DNA of 64,000 nucleotides from CAVZYN01 sp963779515 (lineage in GTDB: Bacteria > Pseudomonadota > Alphaproteobacteria > Rhizobiales > Hyphomicrobiaceae). The translations under genes were made by a program, and so were the position numbers. The stretch lies in assembly GCA_963779515.1 (NCBI GenBank), contig CAVZYN010000002.1, positions 992,001-1,056,000 of the forward strand, in the 5' to 3' direction. The notes under the pieces were generated by a model. The model was not told where the DNA came from. It searched no databases and worked only from the letters and a program-made list of their open reading frames with translations. Below, in pieces: positions 46,554 to 57,173 of this stretch; the first letter of the stretch is position 1, and each line of letters opens with the position of its first letter.

Positions 46554-47342
46554 TCAGCTCCATTTGGCCGCACGTTTTTCCGCGAATGACGCAAGGCCTT
46601 CGCGCGCCTCCGTCGATTGGCGCTTTTTCGCGTGGCTTTCAACGAGTTCATCGAAGCCGATGGCGCTGACGTCACCGAAGGCATAGCGCAGCGCGAAGGC
46701 TTTGGTCTCGGCCATGGCGATCGGTCCGTTTTCGAGGATCTGGGTCACCATTTTGTCGCCGGCGGCGTCGAGTTCGGCGGCAGGCACGATCTCGTGCACG
46801 AGGCCGATGCGGCGGGCCTCTTCGGCGCCGAAGCGCTCCGACGTCAGGGCGTAGCGGCGCACTTGGCGCATGGAGATCGCATCGTTGAGTTGCGGGATGA
46901 TGATCGCGGCGGTGAGCCCCCAGCGAACTTCAGAGATCGCGAACTTGGCGCTATCGGCGGCGATGACGACATCGCTGGCGGCGAGTAGCCCGGTGCCGCC
47001 GCCGACGCAGAAGCCCTGCACCAGGGCGAGCGTCGGAACGGGGAGGCGATTGAAGCGATCGACGGCTTCGGCGGTGGCGCGGCTGGCGCGGACATTGTCC
47101 TCGTGCGTGCCGGTGCGCACGGCATTGAGCCATTTGAGATCGGCGCCGGCCTGGAACTGCTTGCCCGCGCCCTTGACGACGACGAGTCGCAGCGACTTGT
47201 CCTTGCCGAGCGCGTCCATCGCCTCATGCAGGCCGAGGATCAGCGCGCCGTCATAGGCGTTGCCGACATCGGGCCGGTTGAGCGTGACGGTGGCGACGCC
47301 GCGGGCGTCGAGGGACCACAGGACGGGAGAGTTGGTCGTCAT
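46554..47342 (-). CDS. enoyl-CoA hydratase/isomerase family, methylglutaconyl-CoA hydratase-like
   Basis: A 262-residue crotonase-fold protein starting MTTNSPVLWSLD (the start is chosen on family fit; a Met 24 residues upstream is also in frame). Core regions are GAGKQFQAGADLKWL (oxyanion hole) and GFCVGGGTGLLAASDVVIAADSAKFAISEVRWGL, which carries the glutamate active-site region. The resemblance to leucine-degradation methylglutaconyl-CoA hydratases is an inference. Confidence 0.88.
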   Translation of the reverse strand: MTTNSPVLWSLDARGVATVTLNRPDVGNAYDGALILGLHEAMDALGKDKSLRLVVVKGAGKQFQAGADLKWLNAVRTGTHEDNVRASRATAEAVDRFNRLPVPTLALVQGFCVGGGTGLLAASDVVIAADSAKFAISEVRWGLTAAIIIPQLNDAISMRQVRRYALTSERFGAEEARRIGLVHEIVPAAELDAAGDKMVTQILENGPIAMAETKAFALRYAFGDVSAIGFDELVESHAKKRQSTEAREGLASFAEKRAAKWS

Positions 47343-47391
47343 TGAGTGAGCCTTCGCGTTAGGATGAGTGGGGCGAACGGGCCTGCGATCA

Positions 47392-47571
47392 TTAGATGTC
47401 GTTGTCGGGTTCAATGTCCCGGCCTAAGTTTGGCGCACCAGGAAAGATTTCAATGAAGTGCGATATGCGTTCGCTGGTCTTGCGCGCTGGTTCAATAGCG
47501 CCCGCAGTCAAAAGATAGTTCAGCTGATTTTCGATATCGCGGGAGGCGCGTGTCGCGTAGACGACCTTCAT
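47392..47571 (-). CDS. short ParE/RelE-like toxin, possibly truncated
   Basis: This 59-residue frame begins KVVYATRASRDIENQLNYLL, the opening of ParE/RelE toxins, and continues with IEPARKTSERISHFIEIFPGAPNLGRD. Typical members have 85-100 residues and further strands with the active-site Arg/Tyr; the frame stops at DNDI, so the C-terminal strands are missing. The start overlaps the stop of the upstream small gene by 4 bases (ATGA), as in type II toxin-antitoxin operons. Confidence 0.6.
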   Translation of the reverse strand: MKVVYATRASRDIENQLNYLLTAGAIEPARKTSERISHFIEIFPGAPNLGRDIEPDNDI

Positions 47572-47810
47572 GCGCCGTGGCGTTTGAAAAGCGCATCGAG
47601 GCGTGCAGCGTGCTCCTCGCTGCTGATGCCACCACCACCAGCGTTGGCTTCCGCGATCGCTTCATCGAGTGCTGAATGTTGTTCCGCACTCATGGTGTCG
47701 TAGAAGCGGCCGCCGCGCGCCAAGTCCTCGGCGATGTCCACCAGAACCTGTTGCTGCTCGGGTGCAAGGCGTTGGGCGATGCTGGAGAGCCGGTCGATCG
47801 TCTTTGTCAT
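47568..47810 (-). CDS. small antitoxin-like protein
   Basis: An 80-residue protein, helical and acidic in its middle (ERL-type RLSSIAQRLAPEQQQVLVDIAEDLA), with a DEAIAEANAGGGG section and a basic end (LDALFKRHGA). No DNA-binding motif is recognisable. It is paired with the ParE/RelE-like gene by a 4-base overlap, so an antitoxin role is inferred from position. Confidence 0.6.
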   Translation of the reverse strand: MTKTIDRLSSIAQRLAPEQQQVLVDIAEDLARGGRFYDTMSAEQHSALDEAIAEANAGGGGISSEEHAARLDALFKRHGA

Positions 47811-47879
47811 GCGCGGCAGAATACCACTGCGGTGATCGATTGGGGAGGGGTTTTGTCAGGGTAACTGGCTCACTCTGCT

Positions 47880-49376
47880 TCACGCCGCCATCGCGGGCCG
47901 GCGCAGGCGGTTGAGCCAGACGAACACAGGCCACAGCAGGGCCGCGAACGTCAGCGCCGCCAGCACGCCGGCGACCGGGCGGCTGATGAAGGGGATGACG
48001 CTGCCGTCGGATTTGATCAGCGACGTGACAAAACTCTGCTCCACCATCGTGCCCATGACGATGCCGAGCACGAGGGCTGCGACCGGATAGCCATTAGCCT
48101 CCATCGCGTAACCGATCAGGCCGAACATCGCGACGGTGGTGACGAGGAACAGGTTGTTGCCGGTCGCAAACGCACCGACCGAGCACAGCAGCACGATCAC
48201 TGGCATGATGGTCGAGCGCGGCACGCGCAGAATGTGGCTCGCCAGCCGGATCATGATGATGCCGAGCGGGATCATGATGATGTTGGCGATGATGAAGATG
48301 ATGTAGAGCGCGTACATGCTCGACGCTTTCTGGGTGAACAGCGTCGGGCCCGGATTGAGGCCCTTCATGTAGAGCACGCCGATCGCGATCGCGGTGATGG
48401 TGTCACCGGGAATGCCGAACAAGAGCGATGGCACCCAGCCGGACGCGAGGCTCGCGTTGTTGGAGGCGCCGGCTTCGATCAAGCCCTCCGGATGTCCGGT
48501 GCCGAATTTCTCGGGCGTCTTCGAGAACCGTTTCGACATCGCATAGGAGACCCAGGCGGCCATGTCGGCGCCGGCGCCCGGCAGCACGCCGATGATGATG
48601 CCGACAATGTTGCCGCGGATCTGCGGCTTTGGATATTCCTTCGTCAGCTTCCACATGCCCTTCATGATGGAGCCGAACTTGCGATGCGGGATGGGGGGTG
48701 CTTCGGGCTGGCTCATGGCGCGCATCACTTCGGCGAGCGCGAAAACGCCGACCAGCGCCGGGATCGGTTCGATGCCGCCGAGGAGATCTGTGAAGCCGAA
48801 GGTGAAGCGCGGCGTGCCAGCGGGATTCTCGATGCCGATGCAAGCGACGAGCAAGCCGAGCAGCATGCTCGCGATCGCCTTCACCGGACTCGAGCGCGCG
48901 ACCATCGTCGCGCACATCAGACCAAGAAAGGCGAGCCAGAAATATTCATACGTCGAGAAGTTGAGCGCCATCTCGGCGAGCGGGGGCGCCAGCAGAATGA
49001 GCGAGAGCGTGCCGACGATGCCGCCGATGGCCGAGAACCAGACGCAGATCCCAAGCGCCAGCTCGGGCTCGCCCTTGCGCGTCATGGCGTAGGCCTCGTC
49101 GGTGTAGGCGGCCGAGGCGGGCGTTCCGGGAATGCGCAGCAGGCACCCCGGGATATCACCGGCGAAGATCGCCATGGCGGAGGCCGATATGATCGTCGCG
49201 ATGGCCGCGATCGGCGACAGATAGAACGTGACCGGGACCAGGAGCGCGGTTGCCATGGTCGCCGAGAGGCCCGGCAACGAGCCGACGATCAGGCCGTAGA
49301 TCGACGCGAGCAGGATCGCCAACAGCACGTCCGTCTGAAAGACGAGGCCGAACGCTTCCATCAGTGTCGCAAGCAT
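47880..49376 (-). CDS. tctA: tripartite tricarboxylate transporter permease TctA
   Basis: A 498-residue, largely hydrophobic TctA family protein with about twelve membrane helices. The opening LLASIYGLIVGSLPGLSATMATALLVPVTFYL and the conserved GIIIGVLPGAGADMAAWVSYAMSKRFSKTPE and GHPEGLIEAGASNNAS segments define the family. It imports carboxylates by ion gradient together with TctB and a Bug solute-binding protein. It follows tctB by 12 bases. Confidence 0.96.
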   Translation of the reverse strand: MLATLMEAFGLVFQTDVLLAILLASIYGLIVGSLPGLSATMATALLVPVTFYLSPIAAIATIISASAMAIFAGDIPGCLLRIPGTPASAAYTDEAYAMTRKGEPELALGICVWFSAIGGIVGTLSLILLAPPLAEMALNFSTYEYFWLAFLGLMCATMVARSSPVKAIASMLLGLLVACIGIENPAGTPRFTFGFTDLLGGIEPIPALVGVFALAEVMRAMSQPEAPPIPHRKFGSIMKGMWKLTKEYPKPQIRGNIVGIIIGVLPGAGADMAAWVSYAMSKRFSKTPEKFGTGHPEGLIEAGASNNASLASGWVPSLLFGIPGDTITAIAIGVLYMKGLNPGPTLFTQKASSMYALYIIFIIANIIMIPLGIIMIRLASHILRVPRSTIMPVIVLLCSVGAFATGNNLFLVTTVAMFGLIGYAMEANGYPVAALVLGIVMGTMVEQSFVTSLIKSDGSVIPFISRPVAGVLAALTFAALLWPVFVWLNRLRRPAMAA

Positions 49377-49388
49377 GACGGCCCAACC

Positions 49389-49886
49389 TCACCAAGGCAG
49401 CGGCAGCAGCCCGGTGGGCAACGGCACGCGCAGGAGTTTTGAAAAAACGAGATGCACGAACGGTGGCGCCAATGCCGTCACCAGCAAGGCCGGGCCCCAG
49501 GCCGATCCGAGCGCGCGCGCGGTGGTCAGCACGATGACGGCCGCTGTCGGCACGAAGCCAATGCGGTCGATCGCGAGCACGTAGAAAAACAACAACAACG
49601 GCGGCAGCAGCACCTTGAGGCGATTGATCCAGGTGTCGGCGAGTGGCGGCGTCAGCGTGGGATCCTGGTGCGCGGCGAGTTCCGCTTCGGCCTCTTCCTC
49701 ATAGCCTGCGCCGATCCTGAGTGCGATCATCGCGCCGCAGAGCACGAGCCCCGCGCCGATGACCATCGGAAACACGCTTGGGCCCACCTGCTGGCCGGGA
49801 ACCGGTGGCAGTTTCGAGCCGCCGTACCAAGCGGCGGCGCCGAGCGCCATGAGGACACCGCCGGTTATGCGGTCGGATACGTTCAA
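49389..49886 (-). CDS. tctB: tripartite tricarboxylate transporter small membrane subunit TctB
   Basis: A 165-residue TctB-type protein with about four hydrophobic segments. The N-terminus reads NVSDRITGGVLMALGAAAWYG, as expected for TctB, then VGPSVFPMVIGAGLVLCGAM. In the window the first codon is TTG at 49884-49886; a native ATG would need only one base to differ. The frame also continues open far into the next gene, but that part is antisense-frame noise. The usual tctC upstream is missing: instead a truncated permease ends here, so the true 5' end was lost at the join. Confidence 0.88.
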   Translation of the reverse strand: MNVSDRITGGVLMALGAAAWYGGSKLPPVPGQQVGPSVFPMVIGAGLVLCGAMIALRIGAGYEEEAEAELAAHQDPTLTPPLADTWINRLKVLLPPLLLFFYVLAIDRIGFVPTAAVIVLTTARALGSAWGPALLVTALAPPFVHLVFSKLLRVPLPTGLLPLPW

Positions 49887-49910
49887 AGTGCGGCACTCCG
49901 CCAAAGCTCT
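49883..49910. other. probable junction between two unrelated genomes
   Basis: The ADOP permease frame ends at 49883 in the middle of its second periplasmic domain, exactly where tctB starts, with no intergenic DNA. Everything left of it is alphaproteobacterial in character and everything right of it acidobacterial. Either an assembly chimera or a real transfer endpoint would give this picture; the former is favoured. Confidence 0.7.
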
Positions 49911-51364
49911 ACACGCTCGTCGGCGTACTGTTGCAGTCCGGGGTCGACCGACATCATGAGCAGGCCCTCGGATCGGAAGCCCATCGCGAGCTGCTGCATC
50001 TGCTGCAGGCTGTGTACGAAGAGCCCGGCGCTGACCAGCACCACCAGCGAGAGGCTGACCTGGGAGATGACGAGCAGGTTGCGGAGCACGTGGCGCGCCG
50101 AGCCCGCGTCGCGCGCGCCCTCCTTGAGCGACTCGACGAGATTGAATCGCGACGCCTGCCGCGCCGGCCAGAACGCGGTGGCGACGCCAGCAATCGCCGA
50201 GATGACGAAGGTGAACGCGTAGACGCGCCAGTCGGATGGCTGGTCCTGGTTCACCGGAATGTCGCCGGTCGGCGTGAAGGCCTGCAGCGCGTGGCCCGCC
50301 CAGCGCGCGAGCAGCAGGCCGGCCAGGCCCGCGGCCGCGGCCAGTACGAGGCCCTCGACGACCTGGAGACGGATCAGCCGGTAGCGGCTCGCGCCGAGGG
50401 CCGAGCGGATGACCAGGTCGCGCTGCCGCGCGAGCGCGCGCGAGATCATCAGGTTGGCCACGTTGGCGCACGCGATGAAGAGTACGAGCGTGACCATCGC
50501 GAGGAACACCGCGGCGAAGGCGGGCAGGACCTCTGACACGCTCGGGTCGGGCCGCGCCCGGTTCTCAGGGATGACCATGACGCGCGTGCCCTTGTGCTCG
50601 GCGGGATACGCCGTCGCGAGACGCTGCGACACGACCTCCAGCTCGGCGCGCGCTTCGTCGAGAGTTCTTCCTGGCGCGAGACGTCCCATCAGCCGCCACG
50701 CCGGCGCGCCACGGTTGTCCCGGAAGGCGTCACCGTCGTGCATCATCGCGCCCACTGCGCCGGACGGTACCCACCCGCTCACCGCCATCGCCCACGACAG
50801 GCCGGCGAACGACTCGGGCGCGATGCCGACGACTGTGAACGACTGACCGTTCAGGGTGATCGGCTGTCCGACGATCGACGGGTTGCCGCCGAACCGGCGC
50901 TGCCAGTAGCGGTAAGCGAGCACGACCGTGGGTGCCGCGCCCTTCGACTCGCCCTCGCCCGGCTTCAGCAGCTCACCGAACGCCGGCGTCACGCCGCCGA
51001 GGGCGAAGTAGTTCGGCGAGACCACCTCCACCCAGGTTCGCTCCGGCGTCTGTCCCCGGGCGCTCAGGTGGACCGGCGTCGGCATGAAGGCGACGAGGTT
51101 GGTGAGCGTGCTGACGGATTTCCGGTAGTCGAGATAGTCCGGGAACGAATGCCCGTATGGGACGTTGATGATCTCGCCCTTCTGCATGACCATCACGAGC
51201 TCGTACGGATCCTTCACGGGCAGCGGTTGCAGGAAGAAGGCGCTGACGATGGAGAAGATGCTGGTGTTGACACCGATGCCGAAGGCGAGCGTGAGGACGG
51301 CGACGGCGGCGAACCCCGGCTGCTTGCGGATGCTGCGGAGCGCCTGGCGAAGATCGTCCAACAT
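49883..51364 (-). CDS. ADOP-family (MacB-like) ABC permease, C-terminally truncated
   Basis: A 493-residue fragment of the Acidobacteria duplicated orphan permease family. The start LDDLRQALRSIRKQPGFAAV and TLAFGIGVNTSIFSIVSAFFLQPLP form the first membrane helix, followed by a periplasmic MacB-type domain. An FtsX domain comes next (VFLAMVTLVLFIACANVANLM, VEGLVLAAAAGLAGLLLARWA). The second half has only begun (LVISQVSLSLVVLVSAGLFV ... SVDPGLQQYADERVEL) when the reading ends. Full members have about 800-880 residues, so some 350 residues are missing at the junction. Confidence 0.88.
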   Translation of the reverse strand: MLDDLRQALRSIRKQPGFAAVAVLTLAFGIGVNTSIFSIVSAFFLQPLPVKDPYELVMVMQKGEIINVPYGHSFPDYLDYRKSVSTLTNLVAFMPTPVHLSARGQTPERTWVEVVSPNYFALGGVTPAFGELLKPGEGESKGAAPTVVLAYRYWQRRFGGNPSIVGQPITLNGQSFTVVGIAPESFAGLSWAMAVSGWVPSGAVGAMMHDGDAFRDNRGAPAWRLMGRLAPGRTLDEARAELEVVSQRLATAYPAEHKGTRVMVIPENRARPDPSVSEVLPAFAAVFLAMVTLVLFIACANVANLMISRALARQRDLVIRSALGASRYRLIRLQVVEGLVLAAAAGLAGLLLARWAGHALQAFTPTGDIPVNQDQPSDWRVYAFTFVISAIAGVATAFWPARQASRFNLVESLKEGARDAGSARHVLRNLLVISQVSLSLVVLVSAGLFVHSLQQMQQLAMGFRSEGLLMMSVDPGLQQYADERVELWRSAAL

Positions 51365-51493
51365 GTGTAGCCCTCCCGAGCGTATCTATGTTAGCTACGA
51401 ATGGGCAGCGGAGAGTGTTCAGGCGTGCTCGTCGCGAGCGTCGCGACTATGGGCAAGTCAGTTGAACGCGACAGAGCGGGTACGAGCCGGCCC

Positions 51494-52721
<1,228 letters not shown>

Positions 52722-52926
52722 GTCGATAATCCATTGATCATAGCAAGTTCTCGGGTCCCGGTCGGGCCGACAACTTCCGCCAGGGTCGGTGCCGTGGAGT
52801 GGCCGGCGCCACTTTTGCAGCGCCTCGAGGCGTTGGGAGACCGGGAAGGCGCGACGGAGGCAGGCTGATGAGCCCGCTCATTCGTCTATTGGAATATGGC
52901 CTCGACGAGACCAAGGTGAGGATTCG

Positions 52927-53871
52927 ATGACCGTACAGAGAGCAATTCGCGCGTTGATCGCGGGGCTGTCGCTGGTGGTGACGCTCAGCGCGGCGGCACC
53001 AGCCGCGGCGCAAACCGTCTCCTCGGCCGATATCCAGCGGCTGCAGGACGAGGTGTACCAGGCGAGTGCCGACGTGTCCCGGTTGAGGACAACCGATGCG
53101 CTCCAGGCAGGACGGCTGCAGGACGAGCTCGATACGCTGCGCGAGGACGTCATTTACCTCAAGGTCAAGCTTCGCAAAGAGAGTTCCGTGAGCCGGACGG
53201 AGTACGTGCAGCTTCGCGACGAGCTTCAGGACCTCAGATCGCGCGCGCGCGGCGATTCTCGTGCGTCGACAGCTCACGGTGGCAGCGGCACCACGACAAC
53301 CGGCCGACCGCCGGCTGAATCGACGCCGATTTACGACGATCGGCCCCGTCCGACCACCACCACGAGGCCGGCGCCGAGAGGCATACCAGCCGGGCAGGAA
53401 ATTGACGTCCGAATTCAGAGCGAGCTGACGTCCGACAACGCCCAGGTCGAGGATCGGTTCGAAGCGACGACGGTCGTGGACTTGTATCAGGGCGATCGCA
53501 TGCTGATACCCGCGGGCTCAGTGATGCGCGGGCTGGTGACGTCGGTGAATCGCGCCTCGCGAACCGATCGCAAGGGCAGCCTGACGGTCGCCTTCAACCA
53601 GATCACGGTGGGCAACCGCAGCTATCCCATGCGAGGCACCGTCACCGAAGCGATCGAGAGCTCGGGAATCAAGGGCGAGATCGGCCGCATCGGCGCGGGG
53701 TCGGCCGTGGGCGCCATCATCGGCGGCATCATCGGCGGCGCGAAAGGCGCGCTCCTTGGAGTCCTGATCGGAGGCGGCGGCACGATGGTCGCGACTGAAG
53801 GAAAGGACGTCACGCTGCCAGCCGGCACCGTTCTCCGCGTCCGGATGGACACGCCGCCGGAGATCTGGTGA
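52927..53871 (+). CDS. hypothetical exported protein with coiled coil and glycine-zipper segment
   Basis: A 314-residue protein starting at the ATG 52927 after AAGGTGAGG. A signal peptide ends near AAPAAAQ. A coiled coil follows at about residues 37-92 (IQRLQDEVYQASADVSRLR), then a Thr/Pro-rich linker. A beta-rich domain starts near residue 155 (DVRIQSELTSDNAQVEDRFEATTV). Near residue 255 comes a glycine zipper (GAIIGGIIGGAKGALLGVLIG). Similar glycine-zipper domains occur in outer-membrane or envelope proteins. The exact role is unknown. This gene is intact, unlike most of its neighbours. Confidence 0.75.
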   Translation: MTVQRAIRALIAGLSLVVTLSAAAPAAAQTVSSADIQRLQDEVYQASADVSRLRTTDALQAGRLQDELDTLREDVIYLKVKLRKESSVSRTEYVQLRDELQDLRSRARGDSRASTAHGGSGTTTTGRPPAESTPIYDDRPRPTTTTRPAPRGIPAGQEIDVRIQSELTSDNAQVEDRFEATTVVDLYQGDRMLIPAGSVMRGLVTSVNRASRTDRKGSLTVAFNQITVGNRSYPMRGTVTEAIESSGIKGEIGRIGAGSAVGAIIGGIIGGAKGALLGVLIGGGGTMVATEGKDVTLPAGTVLRVRMDTPPEIW

Positions 53872-53878
53872 GCTGAAC

Positions 53879-55182
53879 CTAGGCCACGCCTCGCATCGCT
53901 TCGTGCGCGGCCTTGATGGTCGCGGCGATGTCTCGCTCGGTGTGGGCCGCGGAGAGGAACCACGCTTCGAACTGCGAGGGCGGCGGGTAGATGCCGCGGT
54001 CGAGCATCGCGTGGAAGAAGCGGCCGTAGGCGCGGGTGTCGGCTTTGAGCGCTGACTGATAGTCGGTCACGGCCTCGCTGGTGAAGAACGGCGTCAGCAC
54101 CGAGCCGAACGCGTTCACCTGCAGCGGCACGCTCGCGCTCTTGCGGCGTCTGCGAGGCCCGCGGCGAGCATCGAGCCCAGCTTGGCGAGATGGCGATAGA
54201 GCTTTGGCGACAGTGCCTGGAGCGACCACAAGCCGGCGGTCATCGCGAGCGGGTTTCCCGACAGCGTGCCGGCCTGATACACCGGGCCGGCCGGCGCGAC
54301 GAGATCCATGACGTCGGCCCGGCCGCCGTACGCGCCGACGGGCAGGCCGCCACCGATGATCTTGCCGAGGCAGGTCAGGTCCGGCTGGACGCCGGCGATC
54401 TGCTGCGCGCCACCGCTCGACGCGCGAAATCCTGAAATCACCTCGTCGAAGACGAGGAGCGCGTGCTCGCGGTCGCAGAGCTCGCGCAGCCCTTCGAGAA
54501 AGCCGGCGTCCGGTGGGACGACCCCCATGTTGCCGGCAATCGGTTCGACGAAAACCGCGGCGATGTGATTGCGGTTCGGCCGAAGATGCGCTTCGACCGA
54601 CGCCAGGTCGTTGTAGCTCGCGAGCAGCGTGTCGCGCGCGGCTCCGGACGGGACGCCGGGGCTCGTCGGCACGCCGAGGGTCATCGCGCCCGGATCCGGC
54701 CTGGACGAGGAACGCGTCGGCGTGGCCGTGGTAGCAGCCCTCGAACTTGATGATGTGTCGCAGCCCGGTCGACGCGCGCGCGACGCGCACGGCGCTCATC
54801 GCCGCCTCGGTGCCCGAGCTGACGAAGCGGACCCGCTCCATCGAGGGCATCAGCTTCGCCACGCGCTCGGCCGAGCCGTGTCTCGAGCTCGGTCGGCGCG
54901 CCGAAGCTCGTGCCGCTGGCGGCGGCCGCCGCGAGCGCCTTCACGAGGCCCTTCGGCGCGTGGCCGTGGATGAGCGGACCCCAGGACATCACGTAGTCGA
55001 TGTAGCGTGTTGCCGTCGACGTCCTCGATGTGCGCCCCGCGCGCCTGCGCGATAAAGAGCGGCGTTCCTCCGACAGCTTTGAACGCGCGGACCGGACTGT
55101 CGACGCCACCGGGAAGGATCCGCGACGCGTCCTTGAATAGTTTTTCCGAACGAGCGTATCTGGATCGCTTCCGCCGCAGCAT
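53879..55182 (-). CDS. hemL: glutamate-1-semialdehyde 2,1-aminomutase, several frameshifts
   Basis: A PLP enzyme making 5-aminolevulinate from glutamate semialdehyde. The parts lie in different frames: RSEKLFKDASRILPGGVDSPVRAF at the N-terminus, IDYVMSWGPLIHGHAP, then MERVRFVSSGTEAAMSAVRVAR and IKFEGCYHGHADAFLVQAGS. Next come FVEPIAGNMGVVPP, LLVFDEVISGFR, CLGKIIGGGLPVGAYGG (PLP lysine) and GTLSGNPLAM, with the C-terminus VNAFGSVLTPFFTSEAV. Frame breaks fall near 55,010, 54,880, 54,700 and 54,150. The restored length is about 430 residues. With hemA downstream it marks the C5 heme route. Confidence 0.9.
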
Positions 55183-55291
55183 AGATCGACGAAGATAGCA
55201 CACGGCCCCTGCCTGACGCTGTCGCGGATGAAGCGGGACTGGACGCGTTATCGCGCCGCGTAGTCTAGAAGGGCGAATAGGAAGGCGCAGT

Positions 55292-56110
55292 ATGTTGAAG
55301 GTCGTGGCCCGCGTGCTCGCACTCACAGGCGCCGTGGTGGCCGCGTTGCTGACGCTCCTCTGGCTGACGCAGCGCCGGATGATGTACTTCCCGTCGGGCG
55401 ATGTTCCGTCGCCCGCGCAGGTCGGCCTCTCGCGGGCGGAGGCCGTCAGTTTGCGACCGACGACGGGTTGAGGTTGAACGGATGGTTCGTGCCGGCCGCA
55501 GGGTCGAGCGCAGGCACCGTGATCGTCTTCAACGGCAACGCCGGGAATCGCGCCTACCGATCGGATCTGGCCGCACAGCTCGCCGGGAGCGGCCTGGCCG
55601 TCCTGTTGTTCGATTACCGTGGCTACGGCGAGAACCCGGGCTCGCCAACTGAAGAGGGGCTCGCGCTCGACGCGCGCGCGGCTCGACGCTACGTTCTTTC
55701 ACGCGTGGATGTCGATGCACAACCGCCTGGTGTATTTCGGCGAGTCTTGGGGTCGGCCGTCGCCGTGAGGTTGGCGGTCGAGCACCCGCCCCACGCCGTC
55801 ATCCTGCGATCGCCGTTCACGTCGTTCGTGGAGATGGGTCGGCTCCACTACCCGTCCCTGCCCGTCGGCTGGATCCTCCGGGACCGGTACCCGTCGATCG
55901 ATCGCATCGCGCGGATCGGCTGTCCGCTGCTCGTCATCGCCGGCTCCGCCGATTCCATCGTCCCCGCTGCTCAGAGTCGCCGACTGTTCGAGGCCGCGCT
56001 GGAGCCGAAGCGGCTCGAGATTGTCGAGGGGGCCGACCACAATGATGAGGTGCTCGCCGCCGGGCCCGCGCCTCGTCACGGCAATCACGGGTTTTCTCCG
56101 CCTCAATTGA
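55292..56110 (+). CDS. alpha/beta hydrolase, membrane-anchored, several frameshifts
   Basis: This is an alpha/beta hydrolase of the YfhR/ABHD13-like type. It begins with a membrane helix (VVARVLALTGAVVAALLTLL). The oxyanion-hole section VIVFNGNAGNRAYRSDLA, then LAVLLFDYRGYGENPGSPTEEG, the nucleophile region YFGESLGSAVAVRLAVEHPP (read across two compensating frame changes near 55,725-55,755) and the HNDE catalytic His region follow. Breaks also occur near 55,450 and 56,070. The stop is then at 56,110, giving about 272 residues. Its substrate is unknown. Confidence 0.78.
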
Positions 56111-56114
56111 GGCA

Positions 56115-57136
56115 CTACAGCAGCCTGGCTGCTTCGCGGGCGTAGTAGGTGATGATGATGTCGGCGCCGGCGCGGCGGATGGCGGTCAGCGTCTCCATCA
56201 TCGCGCGCGGCTCGTCGATCCAGCCGTTCCGCGCCGCGGCCTTGAGCATCGCGTACTCGCCGCTGACGTGGTACGCCGCCATCGGCATGCCGAACTCGTC
56301 CTTCACGCGCGCGATCACGTCCAGGTAGGGCAGCGCCGGCTTGACCATGACGATGTCGGCGCCTTCCTCGATGTCGAGCGCGACCTCGCGCAGCGCCTCC
56401 TCGACGTTGGCGGGATCCATCTGGTGCGAGCGGCGATCGCCGAACGCGGGCGCCGAGTCGGCGGCGTCGCGGAACGGGCCGTAGAACGCGGAGCGTACTT
56501 GGCCGCGTACGACATGATCGCGATCTGCTCGAAGCCCGCGCTCGTCGAGCGCCTCGCGGATGCGCGCCGACCCGGCCGTCCATCATGTCCGACGGCGCGA
56601 CGATGTCGGCGCCGGCCTCGGCGTGCGACAGCGCGGCGCGCGCCAGCTGCTCGACGGTCGCGTCGTTGACGACCTCGTCGTCGACGAGGATGCCGCAGTG
56701 TCCGTGCGACGTGTACTCGCACAGGCACACGTCGGTGACGACGAGCAGTCCGGCAGCGTCCCGCTTGAGCGCGCGGATCGGCCGACTGCACCGGCGCGTC
56801 CGGATCGTAGGCCGCCGAGCCGACGTCGTCCTTGCTGGTCGGGCAGCCCGAAGAGCAGCACGCCCGGGACGCCGTCGGCCTTCGCGGCCGCGGCTTCCTT
56901 CACCGCCTCGTCGACCGACAGTTGAACACGCCGGGCATCGACGGCACTTCGCGCCGCATGCCTCGCCCGTGCAGACGAACAGCGGGTAGATGAACATGTC
57001 CGGGCGACAGCCGCGTCTCGCGCACGAGCGCGCGGAGCGCCGGCGAGCGCCGCAGCCGCCGCAGGCGGCGCGGCAGGTCGAGCTGTGCGCGGGTCGAGCG
57101 CCTGGTGGCGTGCCGGTGTCGTCGATCGATGGGCAC
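56115..57136 (-). CDS. hemB: delta-aminolevulinic acid dehydratase (porphobilinogen synthase), several frameshifts
   Basis: HemB joins two 5-aminolevulinates into porphobilinogen. Fragments in successive frames are SPALRALVRETRLSP, DMFIYPLFVCTGE, EAAAAKADGVPGVLLFGLPD, LLVVTDVCLCEYTSHGHCGI (zinc-binding cysteines), VNDATVEQLARAALSHAEAG and APSDMMDGRV. MDPANVEEALREVALDIEEG, DIVMVKPALPYLDVI and the end AGADIIITYYAREAARLL close the gene. The coordinates cover the whole family length of about 335 residues, but the start is approximate. It is convergent with the hydrolase, 4 bases apart. Confidence 0.9.
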
Positions 57137-57173
57137 TGAGATGGTCTCTCGAAAGCTATCGGTGTCCGTGTCG

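Noticed and set aside
49389..50471. A single 360-residue protein combining tctB with an upstream Arg/Pro-rich part
   Set aside because: The upstream part lies inside the permease gene in a wrong frame; TctB proteins begin at the NVSDRITGG segment.
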